DNA of 64,000 bases from Bacteroides caecigallinarum (GTDB taxonomy: Bacteria; Bacteroidota; Bacteroidia; Bacteroidales; Bacteroidaceae), in assembly GCF_016901995.1 (NCBI RefSeq), contig NZ_JACJLE010000002.1, positions 55,358-119,357 on the forward strand, written 5' to 3'. The notes under the pieces were generated by a model. It made no database searches and was not told the DNA's origin. It worked only from the letters and a program-made list of their open reading frames with translations. Numbering within the stretch: position 1 is the first letter of the stretch; each line of letters begins with the position of its first letter. Below are positions 53,880-62,363 of this stretch, in pieces. A program made the translations under genes and the position numbers.

Positions 53880-53917
53880 CAAACACATAGGGACTAGTAC
53901 ATACACAAAGGCTATAC

Positions 53918-54262
53918 ATGCTTAAGGAAAAAAGGCATTTAAAGTTCATGCGCTTTTTCCTTCCGATATTATTTATATTCTATTTCGGGGGAATAACACT
54001 GTTTACACATACCCATGTAGTAAACGGAGTTATCATTGTACATTCCCATCCATACAAAAGTGAACATACTCATACGGCACAACAGGCCGAAACAATCTTT
54101 TTCCTATCTTCATTTTATACATACGGTGATATTCCACAGCCGTTGACTCCGGTATTGTGGCTCACGCTACTTGCTGTTCTGATAACACCTGCTGTCTGCA
54201 ACAAGCCTCACTGTGCTACATACGGAGTTGTCTCTCTGCGTGCCCCTCCGACATTAGACTGA
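53918..54262 (+). CDS. Small histidine-rich membrane protein
   Basis: The 114-residue protein has an N-terminal membrane segment (RFFLPILFIFYFGGITLF) followed by a short loop with six or more histidines (THTHVVNGVIIVHSHPYKSE, then HTHTAQQ). A second membrane segment is at about residues 78-95, and the tail has two cysteines. The histidine loop could bind zinc, copper, nickel or heme in the periplasm. It is first in a unit with a TonB receptor, under a promoter that has an operator in its spacer. No named family is recognised with certainty. The start may also be the ATG at 53948. Confidence 0.75.
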   Translation: MLKEKRHLKFMRFFLPILFIFYFGGITLFTHTHVVNGVIIVHSHPYKSEHTHTAQQAETIFFLSSFYTYGDIPQPLTPVLWLTLLAVLITPAVCNKPHCATYGVVSLRAPPTLD

Positions 54263-54348
54263 TATAATCAATTCTTTATTTATACTGTATGCTTTCGTTA
54301 TGAAAGTGTACACATATATCATGTCTAAAAATTAAAACGCAAAATCAA

Positions 54349-56655
54349 ATGAAAACAATATATACCATTATATTGGGAACAATACTAACATTGCTCCCCT
54401 ACCAGCTATATGCATACAAACTTAATGAATCGGACGCTAACATGATTGGGCACGTGACAGACAAACATTCACACGAGCATCTTCCTTTTATTACAATAAG
54501 CCTGAAAGGTACTACTATCGGTACAACCACCGATGAAACCGGTCATTACTTTCTGAAAAACCTTCCTGAAGGGACATTCACAGTGGAGGTTTCATCAGTA
54601 GGCTACAAAACTGTACGCAAAGAAATAAACTTCAAGAAAGGTAAAACCATCGAAATGAATTTCGAAATAGAGGAAGACCTCATTTCATTGGAAGGTGTTG
54701 TGGTGTCTGCAAACAGAAACGAAACTACCCGCCGTATGGCACCTACACTGGTAAATGTAGTTTCTATGAAGACATTTGAGAATACAAACTCTTCATGTCT
54801 GGCTCAGGGTTTGAACTTCCAGCCTGGTGTGAGAGTGGAAAACAACTGCCAGAACTGCGGATACCAGCAAGTCAGGATAAACGGCCTGGATGGTCCTTAT
54901 ACACAAATCCTTATTGACTCCCGTCCTATCTTCAGCGCCCTTTCCGGAGTTTACGGTCTTGAACAGATTCCAGCAAATATGATAGACCAGGTGGAAGTAA
55001 TGCGTGGTGGCGGTTCTGCTCTGTTCGGCTCGTCAGCCATTGCAGGCACCATAAACATCATAACAAAAGAACCGATAAGAAACTCGGCACAGATATCACA
55101 CACTATTACCGGTATCGGTGATGGCAGCGTATTCGAAAATAATACAACAATGAATGCTTCACTGGTCACAGAAGATCAGAAAATGGGAATCGCTGTTTTC
55201 GGACAAAACAGAGAAAGAAACGGTTATGATAACGACGGCGACGGTTTCACAGAACTTCCTAAACTCAAGAATCAGACTGTAGGTATGCGTTCGTATATCA
55301 AGACAAGTACTTACTCCAAACTTACAATGGAATATCATCATCTGCAGGAATTCAGACGCGGAGGTGACATGCTCGACAGGCCTGCCCACGAAGCAAACAT
55401 AGCCGAACAGCTCACTCACAGCATAAACACCGGAGGATTGAAATTCGATTACTTCTCACCAAACGAGAAACATCGCGTGAGCATCTATACATCAGCCCAG
55501 CATATTAACCGCGACAGCTACTATGGTGGCGGGCAAGGCAGTGAGGCTGCACTCAAGGCGTATGGAGGGACTACCGACCTCACATGGATAGCAGGAACGC
55601 AATACAACTATCACTGGGACAAATGTCTGTTCATGCCTGCCGACCTTACAGCCGGTACAGAATATAATTACGACAATCTGAAAGACAACCAGTGGGGTTA
55701 TAACAGATACGTAGCACAGAAAGTAAGAATTATGAGTGCTTTTGCACAGAACGAATGGAAAAACGAAATATGGAGTTTCCTTATCGGTGGGCGTCTGGAC
55801 AAACACAGCATGCTGAGCAAACCTATATTCAGCCCACGAGCAAACCTTCGTTTCAACCCTACTGAGAATATCAATCTGCGTGCAAGCTATTCATTCGGTT
55901 TCCGTGCTCCACAGGCATTCGATGAAGACCTTCATATAGAGAATGTGGGAGGTACAGTTTCGATGATTCGTCTGGCAGAAGATTTGAAAGAAGAAAAATC
56001 ACAAAGCACAAGCATCTCTGCCGATATGTATCACAACTGGGGCGACTGGCAGGGAAATCTCCTAATAGAAGGATTCTACACAAACATCTCAGATGTATTT
56101 GCACTGACAGAAATCGGTATTGAAAACGGTATCCTTATCATGGAACGCGGAAACGAAAAAGGTTCTGTTGTTTATGGAGGAACACTGGAGGGCAAACTTG
56201 CATGGCGCAATATCTGGCAATTGCAAGCAGGATTAACACTCCAAAAAGCTGAATATAAGGAAGCAAGATCATGGGGTGAAGATGTAGCAGAAGAAAAAAG
56301 AATGTTCCGTACACCAAACACATACGGATACTTTACAATGACATACGCTCCGGTGAAACAGTTTAATGTAGCGTTATCAGGTACATATACAGGAAGTATG
56401 CTGGTGGAACATCACAAAGGATATATCGAAGAAAACAGAACAGAAAAGACAAGAAGCTTTATGGATATAGGATTAAAAGTCTCTTATGACTTCAGTCTGT
56501 ATAAGAGTACAACTCTTCAGCTAAATGCAGGGGTACAGAATATATTCAATGCCTATCAGAAAGACTTCGACAAAGGTGCAAACAGAGACTCAGGGTATAT
56601 CTATGGCCCTGGAATGCCACGTTCTATATTTGCAGGCATAAAGATAAGCTACTGA
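54349..56655 (+). CDS. TonB-dependent outer-membrane receptor, likely metal or heme
   Basis: The 768-residue protein has a signal peptide, a carboxypeptidase-like domain (about 33-115, beginning GHVTDKHSHEHLPFITI), a plug domain with NNCQNCGYQQVRINGLDGPY and VEVMRGGGSALFGSSAIAGT, and a barrel ending in KISY. A CxxC pair sits in the plug, and FGFRAPQAF resembles the FRAP motif of heme and siderophore receptors. It follows the His-rich protein gene, so a metal or heme ligand is plausible but not proven. The start chosen gives a full signal sequence. Confidence 0.91.
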   Translation: MKTIYTIILGTILTLLPYQLYAYKLNESDANMIGHVTDKHSHEHLPFITISLKGTTIGTTTDETGHYFLKNLPEGTFTVEVSSVGYKTVRKEINFKKGKTIEMNFEIEEDLISLEGVVVSANRNETTRRMAPTLVNVVSMKTFENTNSSCLAQGLNFQPGVRVENNCQNCGYQQVRINGLDGPYTQILIDSRPIFSALSGVYGLEQIPANMIDQVEVMRGGGSALFGSSAIAGTINIITKEPIRNSAQISHTITGIGDGSVFENNTTMNASLVTEDQKMGIAVFGQNRERNGYDNDGDGFTELPKLKNQTVGMRSYIKTSTYSKLTMEYHHLQEFRRGGDMLDRPAHEANIAEQLTHSINTGGLKFDYFSPNEKHRVSIYTSAQHINRDSYYGGGQGSEAALKAYGGTTDLTWIAGTQYNYHWDKCLFMPADLTAGTEYNYDNLKDNQWGYNRYVAQKVRIMSAFAQNEWKNEIWSFLIGGRLDKHSMLSKPIFSPRANLRFNPTENINLRASYSFGFRAPQAFDEDLHIENVGGTVSMIRLAEDLKEEKSQSTSISADMYHNWGDWQGNLLIEGFYTNISDVFALTEIGIENGILIMERGNEKGSVVYGGTLEGKLAWRNIWQLQAGLTLQKAEYKEARSWGEDVAEEKRMFRTPNTYGYFTMTYAPVKQFNVALSGTYTGSMLVEHHKGYIEENRTEKTRSFMDIGLKVSYDFSLYKSTTLQLNAGVQNIFNAYQKDFDKGANRDSGYIYGPGMPRSIFAGIKISY

Positions 56656-56670
56656 TAAATAAGTACACAT

Positions 56671-56720
56671 AAAAAAAGCCTGGTTCATATTGTGCAATAT
56701 TGCCACAATAGAACCAGGCT
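56671..56720 (-). terminator. Terminator of the M16 protease gene
   Basis: AGCCTGGTTC/GAACCAGGCT (56677-56686 with 56711-56720), extended inward by further pairs, is followed on the minus strand by seven U residues. It lies just after the stop at 56727. Confidence 0.88.
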
Positions 56721-56726
56721 AAATTA

Positions 56727-59546
56727 TCACTTATTTTCAGGCATCATAACCAACACCCTGTAGTTGTTCTGTTTCATAACTTTGCCGACATATTCCGAAA
56801 GTTCTTTTGGAGTGACAGACAAGATTGCCTTTTCTGCCTGAGCAAATACTTCGGCCGGTTTAAGTTCGTTGCCTGCCATCATAGAACACCAATAACTGTT
56901 GGTATGTTCGTTCTCGGCATACTGCTTAACCATAAATTCCTTCACCTTGTCAAGTTCTTCTGCCGGAGTTTCCTTTGCCAGCTTTTCAAACTCGCTGCGG
57001 ATTATTTCAAGCGCACGGTCTTTCTTTTCAGGCTTAACCTGGAATATAGTCTGATATGTGACTGACACTTCTGACAGTCTGTCCTGAGAGCCCTGAGTAT
57101 ATATGCTATATACTGCACCTTCCTTTTCGCGAACCTCATTCAATAGACGTGTAGAGATTATCTGTGCCGACATTGAAGCCATCAGTCTGTTCTTGAACGA
57201 GTAAGGCATCTTTCCGCTGATGATGACAGCAGCACTACCCTGAGGCACTTCCATCTTCATTGTGAAATCCTTTTCTTCGCTACCGGACTTGATTTCTACC
57301 GCACTGTTATATTTCAATTCCTGTTTCTTTCCTTTCACAGAGGGCAGTGAAGCGATATACTGTTCAACAAGTGTCTTTAATTCAGTTTCATCAAAATTTC
57401 CGCTGAATACAAATGTAAAGTCCGCTGCATTGGCAAGCTGCTCATGTATGATAGAAAGGATATTATCACGGTTTGCCTTCTCAATATCACTTACACCGAA
57501 CACCTGCTTGTTAGGCGAAGTATAAAGGAATTCCTGAACCTTCTTCTGGAAAACAAAACTAGGGTTCTGCTCCTGATTCTGAATCAATCCCTTATACAGA
57601 TTCTGCATTGCAGCAAATTCATCCTCTGTTACTGTCAGTCCTGTGAAAGTCATGTATATCATCTCCATATAAGTCTTCAGATCCTTCGGAGTGGTATTTC
57701 CGTAAAGACTACGTACATAATCCTCAAAAGCAACTTTCAGGGATACCTGCTTGCCGGCCATCAGCTTGGTAAGATCAGAATTGGTAAAATTACCCAGACC
57801 GTGCTGTTCCAATACGGCAGGCATAAACATCAGGTCCGCAGCCTTGTCATTGCCATAAACCGAAGTACCGCCCTTTGCTACAGCCATCATATTGATTTCG
57901 TCAGCCTTGAAGTCAGTTTTCTTCAATATCACTTTGGCACCGTTTGAAAGAATCCATTCCTTGGCACCGAAATCAGAAAGCATGTTTTCCTTCACCACCT
58001 TTCCGGCTGCAGGCAATTCGCTTACCAGTGGTTCATCCTTTACATTGTCAACGTAAGGAGCAATGTTTTCTGCTTCCACCTGAGAAAGCAATGCAAGTAT
58101 ATCATCATCCTTAGGACATGACTCCCCTTCGCGTGCAGGCATCATACCGAGAACAACCAGATTTTTATCCGAAACAATCTGCGAGAACACCTGATTTACA
58201 GCTTCCACTGGTATCTGGTTTACAATCATGCTCATCATCTGATATTCTGTCTCTATACCAGGTATAGGCTTCTTGTCGATAAAGTTACGTACATACGATT
58301 CTGCAAGAGTCTTGTTTTCCTGCTGGTTGCGGTTATTGTATGCCTTTTCAAGCTGAGAAAGATATTCTGTACGGCAACGCGCATATTCAGTGGCAGTAAA
58401 TCCTCCCCTCTTGGCACGGAGAGCCTCACGATAGACAGCCTTCAGTCCTTCGTTGAAGCTGTTACCCTTAGGAACCATAGCCATTTGGAAAGCCTGTTTA
58501 GTCTTTGCCATAATAAACTCACCGTAAAATGCAGAAGCTACGGCAAACGGAGCATCCGCCTTCTGTCCCAGTTCGTTCAGTCGTATCTGAAGCATCATCT
58601 GGGCCATATCGAGCAGATAAGAAGTTGTAACATCAGCCATCGTACCCTTCAATGAATCAGGCAGGGCATCATACTTGAACATAATCTGAGCCACATATTT
58701 ATCCTGCTCCTTATCCGAGCCGAAAGCGACAATAGGCTTTTCATTGTCTGCCACAGGGTAGTAAACCCTTTCTGCCGGATTTACAGGTTTCTCAATCTTT
58801 GAGAACAGTTCCTTAATCTTGCCTTCTATGCGGTCCACATCAATGTCCCCCACCACTACTATACCCTGCAGGTCAGGACGATACCACTTTTCATAATAGT
58901 CGCGCAAAGCCTGATGAGGGAAATTGTCCACCACTTCCATGGTTCCTATAGGAAGACGGTGTCCGTATCTGCTGTCAGGATATATCACCGGAAGCAGTTT
59001 CTCCAGAATTCTCATATTTGGAGGCAGCTGGCTTCTCCATTCCTCATGTATAACAGAACGTTCCTCGTCTATCTCCTTACCTTCCAGCAAAAGACCGTCA
59101 GCCCAGTCGGACAGAATCATCAGACATGAATCCTGCACCCCGATACGTTCAGTTGGCACACTGGAGATACGATATACGGTTTCATCAATGCTGGTATAGG
59201 CATTCAGGTTATAACCGAACTTCACACCTACAGACTCCAGCCATTTTATCATTGAGTTTCCCGGAAAATTCTTAGTTCCGTTGAAACACATGTGTTCAAG
59301 GAAATGCGCCAATCCGCGCTGGTTGTCCTCTTCAAGGATACTACCCACCTTCTGGGCGATATAGAAGTCCACCTGGTTCTTAGGATATTCATTATGACGG
59401 ATATAGTATGTAAGTCCGTTATCCAGTTTACCTATTCTCACTTCCTTATCCACAGGTACCGGAGGCATCTGCTGTGCCCTGACAGCTACCGGCAAGCAGG
59501 CAAATCCTGCAATGGCTACAAAAGCCAGTTTAATAATTCTTCTCAT
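56727..59546 (-). CDS. M16-family metallopeptidase, periplasmic
   Basis: The 939-residue protein has a signal peptide ending VRAQ and the inverted zinc motif HFLEH (His81, Glu84, His85) of the M16 family, followed by the C-terminal inactive half. It differs from the paralogue at 30037, which is a lipoprotein. Its promoter region contains a block shared with the TraB gene at 63248: a -7 box and three GATAAC-like direct repeats 11 bp apart. This suggests shared control by a response regulator. It probably degrades misfolded or imported peptides in the periplasm. Confidence 0.93.
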   Translation of the reverse strand: MRRIIKLAFVAIAGFACLPVAVRAQQMPPVPVDKEVRIGKLDNGLTYYIRHNEYPKNQVDFYIAQKVGSILEEDNQRGLAHFLEHMCFNGTKNFPGNSMIKWLESVGVKFGYNLNAYTSIDETVYRISSVPTERIGVQDSCLMILSDWADGLLLEGKEIDEERSVIHEEWRSQLPPNMRILEKLLPVIYPDSRYGHRLPIGTMEVVDNFPHQALRDYYEKWYRPDLQGIVVVGDIDVDRIEGKIKELFSKIEKPVNPAERVYYPVADNEKPIVAFGSDKEQDKYVAQIMFKYDALPDSLKGTMADVTTSYLLDMAQMMLQIRLNELGQKADAPFAVASAFYGEFIMAKTKQAFQMAMVPKGNSFNEGLKAVYREALRAKRGGFTATEYARCRTEYLSQLEKAYNNRNQQENKTLAESYVRNFIDKKPIPGIETEYQMMSMIVNQIPVEAVNQVFSQIVSDKNLVVLGMMPAREGESCPKDDDILALLSQVEAENIAPYVDNVKDEPLVSELPAAGKVVKENMLSDFGAKEWILSNGAKVILKKTDFKADEINMMAVAKGGTSVYGNDKAADLMFMPAVLEQHGLGNFTNSDLTKLMAGKQVSLKVAFEDYVRSLYGNTTPKDLKTYMEMIYMTFTGLTVTEDEFAAMQNLYKGLIQNQEQNPSFVFQKKVQEFLYTSPNKQVFGVSDIEKANRDNILSIIHEQLANAADFTFVFSGNFDETELKTLVEQYIASLPSVKGKKQELKYNSAVEIKSGSEEKDFTMKMEVPQGSAAVIISGKMPYSFKNRLMASMSAQIISTRLLNEVREKEGAVYSIYTQGSQDRLSEVSVTYQTIFQVKPEKKDRALEIIRSEFEKLAKETPAEELDKVKEFMVKQYAENEHTNSYWCSMMAGNELKPAEVFAQAEKAILSVTPKELSEYVGKVMKQNNYRVLVMMPENK

Positions 59547-59567
59547 AACTTTTATATTGATTAGTTG

Positions 59568-59640
59568 TTCTTATGCCGCAAAGGTATGCGCAAAGAAAAT
59601 TAGTTTATGTTATCGCTATGTTATCTTTACGTTAAGACAT
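59568..59640 (-). promoter_or_regulatory. Promoter block A with three 11-bp direct repeats
   Basis: On the minus strand the order is CTTAAC, GATAAC, GATAAC at an exact 11-bp period (59636-59631, 59625-59620, 59614-59609), then a 22-nt gap to the -7 box TACCTTTG (59586-59579). No TTTG is present at the usual -33 position, so activation by a protein bound to the repeats is likely. The block is about 80 percent identical over 73 bp to the one at 63285-63357. Confidence 0.8.
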
Positions 59641-59846
59641 CATTCATCCCTGTATTCCAGAATATCTCCCGGCTGGCAGTCCAGTTCCTTACAGATAGCC
59701 TCCAAAGTAGAGAAACGTATAGCTTTAGCCTTTCCCGTTTTAAGTATAGAAAGGTTTGCCGGAGTAAGGTCTATGCGTTCGGCCAGTTCACCAAGCGAAA
59801 TCTTGCGTTTCGCCATCATTACGTCCAAGTTCACTATTATAGGCAT
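59640..59846 (-). CDS. Small XRE-family HTH regulator of the DUF2975-type cassette (YozG-like)
   Basis: The 68-residue protein is essentially one Cro/C1-type helix-turn-helix. It begins MPIIVNLDVMMAKRKISLGE, followed by LAERIDLTPANLSILKTGKA and the ending LDCQPGDILEY. This YozG-like form regularly follows DUF2975 membrane proteins. It is the last gene of a five-gene cassette whose promoter is flanked by two TATCG-N5-CGATA repeats, which are the likely binding sites. Confidence 0.88.
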   Translation of the reverse strand: MPIIVNLDVMMAKRKISLGELAERIDLTPANLSILKTGKAKAIRFSTLEAICKELDCQPGDILEYRDE

Positions 59847-59867
59847 ATATGTCAGTTTTTTAATCTA

Positions 59868-60323
59868 TCAAATTGTCAAATCCTGTTCTTCTTTCATTCG
59901 TATTCCTATCTCGAAAATACAGGCAGTCAATACAAACATCATCCCCAAGATTATAAATAACACACAAACCTCAGTCGGCATTTCAAGAGGACTTAAACGA
60001 ATTATCATATTTATAAGTATTCCGGACAAAGTAGTTGAAACACCTATGGCATTCAGGATACGCTTGTTCACACGGCTGAAGATATTTCCCTGCTTCACAT
60101 TACGAACCATCACATACGACAGAACTCCTACAAACATTATGGCGTAACTCTCTATACCTACTACCAAGGCGTACCATATAAATGTGTCGCTATCATCCTT
60201 TCCCATTTCATAACAAAGATCCAGTATATTAGGAAATCCGTACATAGCTGCGGCTATTATTGTTATCACAGAAATAACCTCGCAATATTTTACAAGTTTT
60301 TTATCAGGCTTAATCTCGCTCAT
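59868..60323 (-). CDS. DUF2975 membrane protein
   Basis: The 151-residue protein has four membrane helices and the conserved arrangement of DUF2975, ending in the charged motif MKEEQDLTI. The function is unknown; the family is usually paired with a YozG-like regulator, as here. It is fourth in the cassette and 21 bp before the regulator gene. Confidence 0.85.
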   Translation of the reverse strand: MSEIKPDKKLVKYCEVISVITIIAAAMYGFPNILDLCYEMGKDDSDTFIWYALVVGIESYAIMFVGVLSYVMVRNVKQGNIFSRVNKRILNAIGVSTTLSGILINMIIRLSPLEMPTEVCVLFIILGMMFVLTACIFEIGIRMKEEQDLTI

Positions 60324-60336
60324 AATTCTATTCCTA

Positions 60337-60789
60337 TTAAATGGTCAAATCATTTTCTTCCTTAATTTTTACCGCACGGCGCACTATCTTTCCTATAAAT
60401 GCCATCATAATTCCAAATAACATAATAGTGAACCAATCCAATGAATATAAAAATTCATCCCCCAAATCACCTGCTCTCTTTGCAAAAGAGTTACGAATCA
60501 ACATAAAAAGAACCGTAAAAGAGCCAATATTCTCCAGAATACCAGCAGTCTTATTACTAATCAGTTTTCGGCAGTCAATCCTGATTATACAAAAGCAAAA
60601 CACAAGAATGACCAATAAATTACATGCATACACTCCGCCCAGCATCCGTTCAGAAGTGCCAGCCAGCAAAAGTCTTACAATAGTAGGACCAAAATACATC
60701 ATTACACTTATCATTCCAACCAGAACAGCAAACAGAAGATTACCCATATCTTTATAGCGCTGTTTGAGTATTTTCCATATCGTCTTCAT
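60337..60789 (-). CDS. DUF2975-like membrane protein
   Basis: The 150-residue protein has four membrane helices (for example LLFAVLVGMISVMMYFG and LLVILVFCFCIIRI) and ends in IKEENDLTI, the same tail as its three neighbours. The rest has diverged from them, so membership of the family is inferred from topology, tail and position. Confidence 0.75.
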   Translation of the reverse strand: MKTIWKILKQRYKDMGNLLFAVLVGMISVMMYFGPTIVRLLLAGTSERMLGGVYACNLLVILVFCFCIIRIDCRKLISNKTAGILENIGSFTVLFMLIRNSFAKRAGDLGDEFLYSLDWFTIMLFGIMMAFIGKIVRRAVKIKEENDLTI

Positions 60790-60816
60790 TGTTATTCCCT
60801 TTAATTATTTTATGAT

Positions 60817-61257
60817 TCAAATAGTAAGTTCCTGTTCTTCTTTCATTTTCACTCCCAGATTGAACACTTCTGAGAGTATGTTTATAAAGATTCCTATTAA
60901 TAGGAAAAACATATATGTCTGACTATCGGAGTCATTGATTGAGTTTATCACTGTCAGGATTATCCCTGTCAAGGTAACAGTCCACGCAAAGAATCGCAAA
61001 GGATATATATTCTTTTTATCGAAAACAAATCCTTTATCTACATTTTTAAGGAAACGTACTATGGATATTGCCGACAGGATTATACATGTATATATTACCA
61101 ATCTTGTACAAGTCTCATAATTGAATACTGTATCCATAAAAATTACATCAGCAATTTCAAGACCGAAACGCAGTATTCCGACAAGCATGCTTGAATATGC
61201 AACCGTAAGACTACAAAACATAGTCAATTGTTTTTTCTGAGAAACTTTGATTTTCAT
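60817..61257 (-). CDS. DUF2975 membrane protein
   Basis: The 146-residue protein has four membrane helices, with VIYTCIILSAISIVRFL and KKNIYPLRFFAWTVTLTGII in its middle, and ends in MKEEQELTI. The family role is unknown. It is the second gene of the cassette. Confidence 0.83.
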   Translation of the reverse strand: MKIKVSQKKQLTMFCSLTVAYSSMLVGILRFGLEIADVIFMDTVFNYETCTRLVIYTCIILSAISIVRFLKNVDKGFVFDKKNIYPLRFFAWTVTLTGIILTVINSINDSDSQTYMFFLLIGIFINILSEVFNLGVKMKEEQELTI

Positions 61258-61272
61258 AATCTTTATCTATTT

Positions 61273-61878
61273 TTAAATGGTCAAATCATTTTCTTCCTTT
61301 ATTTTCTCTGCTTTGGCAAATATTTCGACAAACAATACCAACAACATAAACAATATCCAAGGATATTTCAGTCCGAAAGCGTCAATCGTATAACCTGCCG
61401 GTAAAGTTATTTCGTTCACAACCTGAGAATACTCTATATATTCCCCTAATTCATTTATTGCTGAAAACAATACAAAAGAATAAACAAACATACGCATACG
61501 GCGTACATTCTTTTTGGTAAGCACTTTATTACGGCAAATATCCAGCAGAAGACCTACAAGAGATACAAAGCCATATAAGAAAAATAACAGAAAAGGGACT
61601 GTCAGTATTATAAAGTAATCAGTATAAAAACTATCAAAAGTAACATACGTAGATATAGTATCCAGCTTATATGGCACTTTCCTGCTCTCTGCATAATTGT
61701 ACAGACTATCCTGAATCAAAGTTTTATCTTGTACTACAGAAACCAATACCGGATTCATCCCAACATATGTACGAGGAATAGAATCATCTGTTTCACCAAA
61801 CTTTCTGAGCACGTCAGTAGAAGCGAAAAATACGATTATCGCTATTACCACAAATCCTAAAATACGTACTGTTTTCAT
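61273..61878 (-). CDS. DUF2975-type membrane protein, long form
   Basis: The 201-residue protein is the first gene of the cassette. It has an N-terminal membrane helix, an extracytoplasmic insert of about 60 residues (from about residue 28) that the other copies lack, three more helices, and the shared tail IKEENDLTI. The insert makes it a candidate sensor, which is inference. The predicted promoter is 80-110 bp upstream. Confidence 0.8.
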   Translation of the reverse strand: MKTVRILGFVVIAIIVFFASTDVLRKFGETDDSIPRTYVGMNPVLVSVVQDKTLIQDSLYNYAESRKVPYKLDTISTYVTFDSFYTDYFIILTVPFLLFFLYGFVSLVGLLLDICRNKVLTKKNVRRMRMFVYSFVLFSAINELGEYIEYSQVVNEITLPAGYTIDAFGLKYPWILFMLLVLFVEIFAKAEKIKEENDLTI

Positions 61879-61940
61879 AATCTCAATGTTTATTCGTTGT
61901 TATTATTTTAATCGTCTCTTACTTGTTTTCAATAAATATT

Positions 61941-61955
61941 TATCGTTTTTCGATA
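61941..61955. promoter_or_regulatory. Operator-like site 1 TATCG-N5-CGATA
   Basis: The perfect inverted repeat TATCGTTTTTCGATA begins 3 nt downstream of the -7 box at 61965-61958, so it covers the predicted transcription start of the DUF2975-type cassette. The cassette's own HTH protein is the natural candidate to bind it. Confidence 0.8.
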
Positions 61956-61957
61956 TG

Positions 61958-61987
61958 CAAATATATATACTAATTTTGAATAACAAA
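61958..61987 (-). promoter_or_regulatory. Promoter of the DUF2975-type cassette
   Basis: TTTG (61987-61984), an 18-nt spacer and TATATTTG (61965-61958) lie between the two TATCG-N5-CGATA repeats. Confidence 0.65.
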
Positions 61988-62005
61988 AGAAAAATAAGAA
62001 AAATT

Positions 62006-62020
62006 TATCGAAAAACGATA
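62006..62020. promoter_or_regulatory. Operator-like site 2 TATCG-N5-CGATA
   Basis: TATCGAAAAACGATA is the reverse complement of site 1. Its centre is 65 bp away, about six helical turns, which would allow a repressor to bridge the promoter by a small loop. Confidence 0.8.
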
Positions 62021-62062
62021 TATTTTTAATCTAATGCGATAAATAAACTATTATGAAGAATA

Positions 62063-62110
62063 AAAAATCCCTGACATTCTGCAAACAGCCGTACAGAATA
62101 TCAGGGATTA
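62063..62110 (-). terminator. Terminator-like hairpin downstream of the TraB/GumN gene
   Basis: AATCCCTGA-CATTCTG (62068-62083) pairs with CAGAAT-A-TCAGGGATT (62095-62110), and the minus strand continues with six U residues. It lies 254 bp after the TraB stop codon, so it may end that transcript and insulate the DUF2975-type promoter. Confidence 0.7.
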
Positions 62111-62210
62111 CATCATTAAACTTTTAATAGAAAAATCTGAAGGATTCTATTTGGTAAACTTTACTGACCGTTATTGTACGGATTTTTCCTTCCTCGTGTT
62201 CCGAAAAAAA

Positions 62211-62298
62211 CGTGCGCACATTTCAGGTAAAACGTGCGCACGTTTAAGATCGAATGGGCGCACATTTAAACTCGAACGTGCGCACGCCTAAACGGCAC
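62211..62298. repeat. Array of four 22-bp units with a CGTGCGCACG palindrome
   Basis: Units begin at 62211, 62233, 62255 and 62277, exactly 22 bp apart, each with CGTGCGCAC(A/G) (TGGGCGCACA in the third) followed by TTTaaa and ending in GAA in two units. The period and unit count equal those of the array at 6149-6236, with a different but related palindrome. The rest of 61988-62363 holds the second operator, the hairpin at 62063-62110, and nothing I recognise as coding. Confidence 0.9.
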
Positions 62299-62363
62299 TA
62301 TAAATTCCAATAGAAATACAGTTATATAATGTATGATCAGATTCATATATTATAATTCATGGT

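Noticed and set aside
62211..62298. Possible CRISPR array
   Set aside because: The period is only 22 bp with a 10-12 bp conserved core and no unique spacers; no cas genes are present.
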